Shown here: in pieces, positions 59,829-64,000 of the stretch
Position numbering within the stretch: position 1 is the first letter of the stretch
Layout of the letters: each line of letters begins with the position of its first letter
NCBI RefSeq assembly: GCF_000261685.1
Contig: NZ_AJQE01000042.1
Location: 1-64,000 of the forward strand
Direction: 5' to 3'
Source: Bradyrhizobium genomosp. I (2014)
GTDB lineage: Bacteria; Pseudomonadota; Alphaproteobacteria; Rhizobiales; Xanthobacteraceae
DNA length: 64,000 bases
Made by a program: the position numbers and the translations under genes
The notes under the pieces: generated by a model
Database searches by the model: none
What the model was told of the DNA's origin: nothing
What the model saw: the letters and a program-made list of their open reading frames with translations, nothing else

Positions 59829-60524
59829 ATGGGTCTGCACATGAGGCGCACTGTCACCGATTCGTTCCGCGACGGAAGCGGGTGCACGCGCTACGAGCGG
59901 ATTGCCCCGATCCGGGACGACTCGTTCGAGCTGCTCGTCAGGGAATTGCAGCATCGAATGCGCAACATCCTCAGCGTGGTGCTGTGCTTCGTGAACAATA
60001 CCGATGCGAACACGACCGCCGATCTTCGCGCGGCGCTCTCGGCGCGGATCGCGACCCTGTCCGATGCCTACAGGATGATCGGCTCGGTGCGGGAGCAGCG
60101 CGTGTCTCTTGCGGAGCTGCTGGAGCGAACGCTCGAGCCGCACGCGATGTTCCAAACGGGCCGCATTCTGCTGGCGGGGCCGGACCTCACGCTGGAGCCG
60201 CACATCGCCCTGTCGATGCACGTCATCATCCATGAGTTGGCGACGAATGCGAGCAAGTACGGCGCGCTGACCTCGACGACGGGAGCCGTCGAGGTGAGTT
60301 GGGAGAGCCCGCCCTGTCTTGGCGGACAAGGTCTTGCCATCCAGTGGCGCGAACGCGGCGGACCGAGGGTGACCAGGCCGGAGCGCAGAGGTTTCGGCAC
60401 GCAGTTGATCGCAAAGGCCTTGCCGGGTGCGCAGGTCGATCTCGACTTCGCACCCGACGGTCTTGTCTGCCGGCTTCTGATCGATCTCGGCCAGACGTCG
60501 ACTACGCTGGGGGCTGTCAGCTAG
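59829..60524 (+). CDS. HWE/HisKA_2-type histidine kinase without sensor domain
   Basis: 231 residues. The H-box LVRELQHRMRNILSVVLCFV has the HR-N pattern of the HWE class; MHVIIHELATNASKYGALTS is the ATP-lid N-box, and RGFGTQLIAKALPGAQVDLD the G-box region. The N-terminal about 35 residues are too short for a PAS or GAF domain. These kinases often feed PhyR or stand-alone receivers, so the single-domain receiver at 57357 is a candidate partner. No membrane segment. Confidence 0.88.
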   Translation: MGLHMRRTVTDSFRDGSGCTRYERIAPIRDDSFELLVRELQHRMRNILSVVLCFVNNTDANTTADLRAALSARIATLSDAYRMIGSVREQRVSLAELLERTLEPHAMFQTGRILLAGPDLTLEPHIALSMHVIIHELATNASKYGALTSTTGAVEVSWESPPCLGGQGLAIQWRERGGPRVTRPERRGFGTQLIAKALPGAQVDLDFAPDGLVCRLLIDLGQTSTTLGAVS

Positions 60525-60543
60525 GATCAGGAGGATCGACATC

Positions 60544-61059
60544 ATGAGTACATTGACGAGTGTCCCGCGGAAATCGTTCGCAAGCAGGCTGCCGATATCG
60601 GAACTCCTGGCGGGAGATCTGGATTACCACGTGGTCCGAGCGTCGATGGTGATCCTGTTCTTCTTTTTCGGGTATCAGAAGTGGTGGGCGTACGAGGCCG
60701 ATCGTCTGGAACCCTTCATCAGCAACGGTCCCCTGATCTGGTGGCTCTACCCCGTTTTCGGCCATCAAGGTGCCAGCTGGTTTCTCGGCGTCTCCGAATG
60801 GACCTTTGGCGCCTTGATATTCGCGGGCTTCTGGAGCAAGCGCCTCGGCATTCTGGGCGCCCTTGGATCGACCGGTACCTTCATCGCGACGGTCACGATC
60901 ATTCCGTTCATGCCGGATGGTTGGGACGCTTCAGCGGGAGGCTTTCCGGCGATGACAGGCAACGTCCCGTTCCTGATGAAGGATGTCGTGCTGCTCGCGG
61001 TGTCGTTGTATCTTCTAAAGCAGGATGCGGCGCGGGTCCTGAGTCGACCTGAGGCTTGA
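60544..61059 (+). CDS. DUF417 (RclC/YkgB family) membrane protein, copy 3
   Basis: 171 residues: LDYHVVRASMVILFFFFGYQ, FISNGPLIWWLYPVFGHQGA, GVSEWTFGALIFAGFWSKRL, GSTGTFIATVTIIPFMPDGW, FPAMTGNVPFLMKDVVLLAV. Closest to copy 1 at 41551. It follows the HWE kinase by 19 bp on the same strand, so it is probably the last gene of an egtD/ICRGC/kinase/DUF417 transcript. Confidence 0.88.
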   Translation: MSTLTSVPRKSFASRLPISELLAGDLDYHVVRASMVILFFFFGYQKWWAYEADRLEPFISNGPLIWWLYPVFGHQGASWFLGVSEWTFGALIFAGFWSKRLGILGALGSTGTFIATVTIIPFMPDGWDASAGGFPAMTGNVPFLMKDVVLLAVSLYLLKQDAARVLSRPEA

Positions 61060-61290
61060 GATGCACGGCCAGACAGATGCAGATCATGGCCAGCGCGAAC
61101 ATGGGATGGTGCAGCGAGACGGCCGTCGCGGCGACGAAATCGAGCGGGGTAGTTGGGGACCGCGTGCGTATCGTCACGCGTGCCTGGCCCGGAATCTCTT
61201 CGATCGCCGGCCGGTCGGCAGCCTCCCAGCACAGTAATAGGTCGCGTTCACCAGGGCGAAAATGCTGGCGTAGCCCGTGACGGGCAGTGC
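61060..61290 (-). pseudogene. Possible remnant of a small membrane protein
   Basis: Two minus-strand frames give membrane-like pieces: VTGYASIFALVNATYYCAGR (from about 61290) and TPLDFVAATAVSLHHPMFAL AMICICLAVHL (to about 61060). A stop and a frame change lie between them. They may be halves of one decayed membrane protein, or two tiny genes; I do not recognise the family. The rest of 61060-61615 shows no gene. Confidence 0.3.
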
Positions 61291-61615
61291 CGCCCGGCTT
61301 CGAGCTCGCGGTCCGGGCTGTCGAGAACGGCAGCAGCGATACGGAAAGCAGATGCGCGAAGACTCCAGATCAATCGGGGCGTCGCTCTGCACTTTCGTGG
61401 AAGTTCGGAGCAGCCGTCGCATTGGTTACACCTGGTTCGAAAAAATGCGATGCGATGCGAAGCGAAACATCCGTTGCGGGTTCGTGAAGCGCGGCCTCCC
61501 GCAGCCAACCTTGGCAACGTTCGCAAGTCCCGTTACATGTTGCGGCGTACTGACGCCGCGCTCGTCCTCCCCCTCGATGCGCAAGCCGCGGGGTGATGCG
61601 TCGAGACGTCTGGAT

Positions 61616-63289
61616 ATGATGGTCACGACGAGACATCTCGGCATGAGGCTTGATAACGAGACGCACGAGCTGGATCTGGTCGCCAAGGCGTTTCAGATCA
61701 TCTCGAGAGAAATAAGCTATCAGGGATTGGCCAAGGCTCTCCTCATGGAGGCGCTGAGTTATTCGGGGGCCGCTCGGGGGGCGATCCTGCTCAGCGGGCA
61801 AAGAGAGTTGCTTGCCAAAGCCGATGCGAGCTTCCCGCGCGAGAGGGCAGACTTCCTTGCTTCCTTTCCTCTGCAAGCCGACTTCCGTTTGCCGAGCGAC
61901 CTCGCCGAAGAGGTGCTCGATCGGAAGCAGACGGTCGTGAGACAGGCCGGCGCAGAGAGCTCGGCATTGATTGACCCCGCGAAGGCGACGTCTGGAAAGA
62001 TAGCCCAATTGTGCCTGCCGCTGATTCACCAGCACTGGGCGATTGGCGTTCTCTATCTCGAAGCGGATGGAGATGCGGGTATCTTTACCCAGCGGTGTGT
62101 ATGGGTGATTTCTTTGCTTGCCAATCAGGCCGCCGTCTCATTCGAATCGGTACGTCTGTTCGAGGCGCTGCGCGAGACCAATATGTGGATGGTCAGAGGT
62201 CAGCAGATCGGCGGGATGGGCAGCTATCGGTGGAACACGCGGACCTCGCTCTCCCGTGGATCGCGCGAATGTTACCGCATTCTGGATATCGACCTGGATG
62301 TAAACCCCGTGCCGTTCGAGGTGTTCCGTAGTCGGGTCCACCCCGAGGATTATCCCGCGCTGGAGCAGGCTCTCACCGAGGCGATCAGCACGAAGTCTCC
62401 GTTTGCCCACGAGTACCGCGTGATCCACCGGGACGGAAAGACGTTGCATGTCGCAGCCGTCGGACAATTCGACGAGGGGCCGACGGGAGACCTCGAGCTG
62501 GAAGGCATCATCACGGATGTCACGCAGCGGAAGGCGGCGGAGCAGGCGCTCGCCGACGCGCGAAACGAGCTGGCGCGGGCGACGGGGTTGACGTCCCTTG
62601 GCGAGCTCGCCGGCTCGATCATCCACGAGATCGATCAGCCGCTGACGGGAACGATCATGAGCGCGGAAGCCTGCCTCCGGTGGCTTGCCAGGGATCCCAT
62701 TCAGGCTGCGGAGGCCCGGAAGTCGGTGGCGCGCATTATCAGGCAGGCCCGTCGAGCCGCGGAGGTTGTGACCGGGGTCCGGTCTCTCGTGAAGGGCACG
62801 CAGGTCCATTTTGCCGAGTTCGATATCAACGAGGCGGTTGCCGAGGTCCTGCTTCTGTCGAAAAGGGAGATCGAGCGGGCCGGGGTCATCGTCCGAACCG
62901 ACTTCGATCGATCATCGCCTCAAGTCGAAGCAGATCGTGTTCAGGTCCAGCAGGTGGCCCTCAACCTCGTGCGGAACGCGATCGAGGCCATGGCCGGGGT
63001 CGAGGAGGGGAACCGCATTTTGGCCCTCTCTTCGGGGGTCGCCGATGGTATGATTTCCGTGGCGATCGCGGATACGGGGGGTGGCATCAGCCCGTCTGAT
63101 AGAGAGCGGGTCTTCGAGACGCTCTATACGACGAAGGGGGCCGGACTGGGACTCGGACTGTCGATCTGCCGCAAGATAGTGAAACTCCACGGAGGACAGC
63201 TATGGGTGGAAGAAAACGGGAGACGTGGAGCGAGGTTCACCTTCGCTCTCCCGCTTCGCCAAGCGGTTCAGACGTCGGAAAGCCGGTAG
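61616..63289 (+). CDS. GAF-PAS sensor histidine kinase
   Basis: 557 residues, soluble. GAF (about 20-180; [40 protein letters not shown]), PAS_3-like (about 195-315; [40 protein letters not shown]), HisKA ([20 protein letters not shown]) and HATPase ([43 protein letters not shown]). It matches the C-terminal half of the giant kinase at 49653, without the kinase/ATPase part. ATG at 61616 or 61619; the open frame further upstream is not domain-like. Followed 2 bp later by a FixJ-type regulator, its likely partner. Confidence 0.92.
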   Translation: MMVTTRHLGMRLDNETHELDLVAKAFQIISREISYQGLAKALLMEALSYSGAARGAILLSGQRELLAKADASFPRERADFLASFPLQADFRLPSDLAEEVLDRKQTVVRQAGAESSALIDPAKATSGKIAQLCLPLIHQHWAIGVLYLEADGDAGIFTQRCVWVISLLANQAAVSFESVRLFEALRETNMWMVRGQQIGGMGSYRWNTRTSLSRGSRECYRILDIDLDVNPVPFEVFRSRVHPEDYPALEQALTEAISTKSPFAHEYRVIHRDGKTLHVAAVGQFDEGPTGDLELEGIITDVTQRKAAEQALADARNELARATGLTSLGELAGSIIHEIDQPLTGTIMSAEACLRWLARDPIQAAEARKSVARIIRQARRAAEVVTGVRSLVKGTQVHFAEFDINEAVAEVLLLSKREIERAGVIVRTDFDRSSPQVEADRVQVQQVALNLVRNAIEAMAGVEEGNRILALSSGVADGMISVAIADTGGGISPSDRERVFETLYTTKGAGLGLGLSICRKIVKLHGGQLWVEENGRRGARFTFALPLRQAVQTSESR

Positions 63290-63291
63290 AC

Positions 63292-63906
63292 ATGCCTCCT
63301 TCTGGCGTTGTTCATATCGTCGACGATGACCGCGCAGTTCGCGAGTCGCTTGGCGACCTGCTTGAGTCCCTGCACTACAAGGTCGCGCTGTACGGATCTG
63401 CTTCGGATTTCCTGAAGGTCGAGCTGTCGGATGCTCCCGCGTGCCTGGTGCTCGACGTCAGATTGCCGGGCACGAGTGGTTTGGAGCTGCAGGAGTATCT
63501 GACAAAGATCAATGTCGGGCTCCCGGTGATCCTGATGACCGCTTTCGGCGACATTCCCATGTCCGTGAGAGGCATGAAGCTGGGGGCGGTCGACTTTCTC
63601 ACCAAGCCGATACGGGATCAGGATCTTCTCGATGCGGTCACTGCCGCGATCCGAAGGGACATGGATCGGCGCGACGACAACGCGCACCTTGCACAGTTGC
63701 AGGAGAAGTTTGCGCTCCTGACCACGCGCGAGCGGCAAGTGATGACGCTGGTGGCATCCGGTCTGATGAACAAGCAGGTCGCCAGCGAGCTCTCGATCAG
63801 CGAAGCGACGGTCAAGATGCATCGTGGCAGCGTGATGCGGAAGCTGGGGGCCAAGACCGCGGCAATGCTCGTTCGAATGGCCGAAGCGCTACAACTCCAG
63901 GGCTGA
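63292..63906 (+). CDS. FixJ-family response regulator
   Basis: 204 residues. Receiver: [20 protein letters not shown], phosphoacceptor in [55 protein letters not shown]. Lux[50 protein letters not shown] before the ATG at 63292; it follows the kinase stop by 2 bp. It is the natural output of the GAF-PAS kinase, and a perfect palindrome lies 61 bp after its stop. Confidence 0.93.
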   Translation: MPPSGVVHIVDDDRAVRESLGDLLESLHYKVALYGSASDFLKVELSDAPACLVLDVRLPGTSGLELQEYLTKINVGLPVILMTAFGDIPMSVRGMKLGAVDFLTKPIRDQDLLDAVTAAIRRDMDRRDDNAHLAQLQEKFALLTTRERQVMTLVASGLMNKQVASELSISEATVKMHRGSVMRKLGAKTAAMLVRMAEALQLQG

Positions 63907-63967
63907 AGCTTCGCCTTCGGCACCGGCATCTCGTGCCGAACCATCTCAGTGCCGTCCCCGCACGCGA

Positions 63968-63985
63968 CCCATACCTAGGTATGGG
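63968..63985. promoter_or_regulatory. Perfect 18-bp palindrome, ATACC-N2-GGTAT copy 2
   Basis: CCCATACCTAGGTATGGG is fully self-complementary. It is too short and symmetric for a good terminator (no loop, no T run) and matches the site at 57091, so I favour an operator for a gene that begins beyond the right edge. Confidence 0.5.
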
Positions 63986-64000
63986 CCGAAACAGCATAAG

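Noticed and set aside
1-64000. CRISPR array, rRNA/tRNA genes, phage or integrase genes
   Set aside because: No regularly spaced direct repeats, no cloverleaf-like sequences and no integrase or transposase motifs were seen by eye.

Overview
The window looks like a chromosomal segment of a Bradyrhizobium-type alphaproteobacterium. The evidence is high GC with strong third-position bias, an ALEV-type 5-aminolevulinate synthase (hemA) behind a perfect FixK/FNR-type box, an Irr-like Fur protein behind a second such box, a split atpI-atpB operon, a MddA-like methanethiol methyltransferase, and several families of dispersed palindromic intergenic repeats. No rRNA, tRNA, CRISPR array, intact insertion sequence or phage gene was recognised.

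Layout. 0-5 kb: 3' part of the atp operon (atpI, partial atpB, minus), a small secreted coiled-coil protein, a YjbQ protein, an MHS-type MFS transporter and a NarL-type regulator. 5.1-8.5 kb: a decayed patch (remnant of a winged-helix regulator and a broken ohr gene) followed by an intact Tat-exported alpha/beta hydrolase, a cytochrome P460 and an SDR. 8.5-18.7 kb: a transporter-histidine kinase-receiver fusion, hemA, aroQ, an MBL hydrolase, a chemoreceptor and an outer-membrane beta-barrel. 18.9-27 kb: a helix-turn-helix protein, an AEC transporter, two coupled micro-genes and a complete peptide-type ABC importer. 27-34.5 kb: irr-like gene, a winged-helix/TPR regulator, mddA, a GFA protein, two small exported proteins and a GTGA-coupled 7TM kinase/NarL pair. 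34.8-40 kb: a ClpP-fold-like exported protein, then TetR / HlyD / DHA2 efflux genes with an aldo-keto reductase. 40.4-41.5 kb is almost gene-free and carries repeat fragments.

41.5-64 kb is the most interesting part: a dense stress and signalling neighbourhood. It contains three DUF417 (RclC-family) membrane proteins. The first is in an apparent operon with an AhpD-like protein and lies divergent to an AraC regulator that resembles E. coli RclR, including both cysteines that sense hypochlorous acid. Two small exported proteins share an ICRGC carboxyl terminus, each near a DUF417 gene. A receiver protein, an ECF sigma factor and an EgtD histidine methyltransferase are overlapped start-to-stop in one operon. 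Around these are a type II haloacid-dehalogenase-like HAD protein, a MOSC/ferredoxin-reductase/2Fe-2S fusion, a tandem DUF427 protein, four histidine kinases (one a 1845-residue Ser/Thr kinase-ATPase-GAF-PAS-histidine kinase) and a FixJ-type regulator. My inference is that this is a reactive-chlorine/oxidant defence island with its own phosphorelay inputs. The gene identities are mostly secure; the joint function is a hypothesis.
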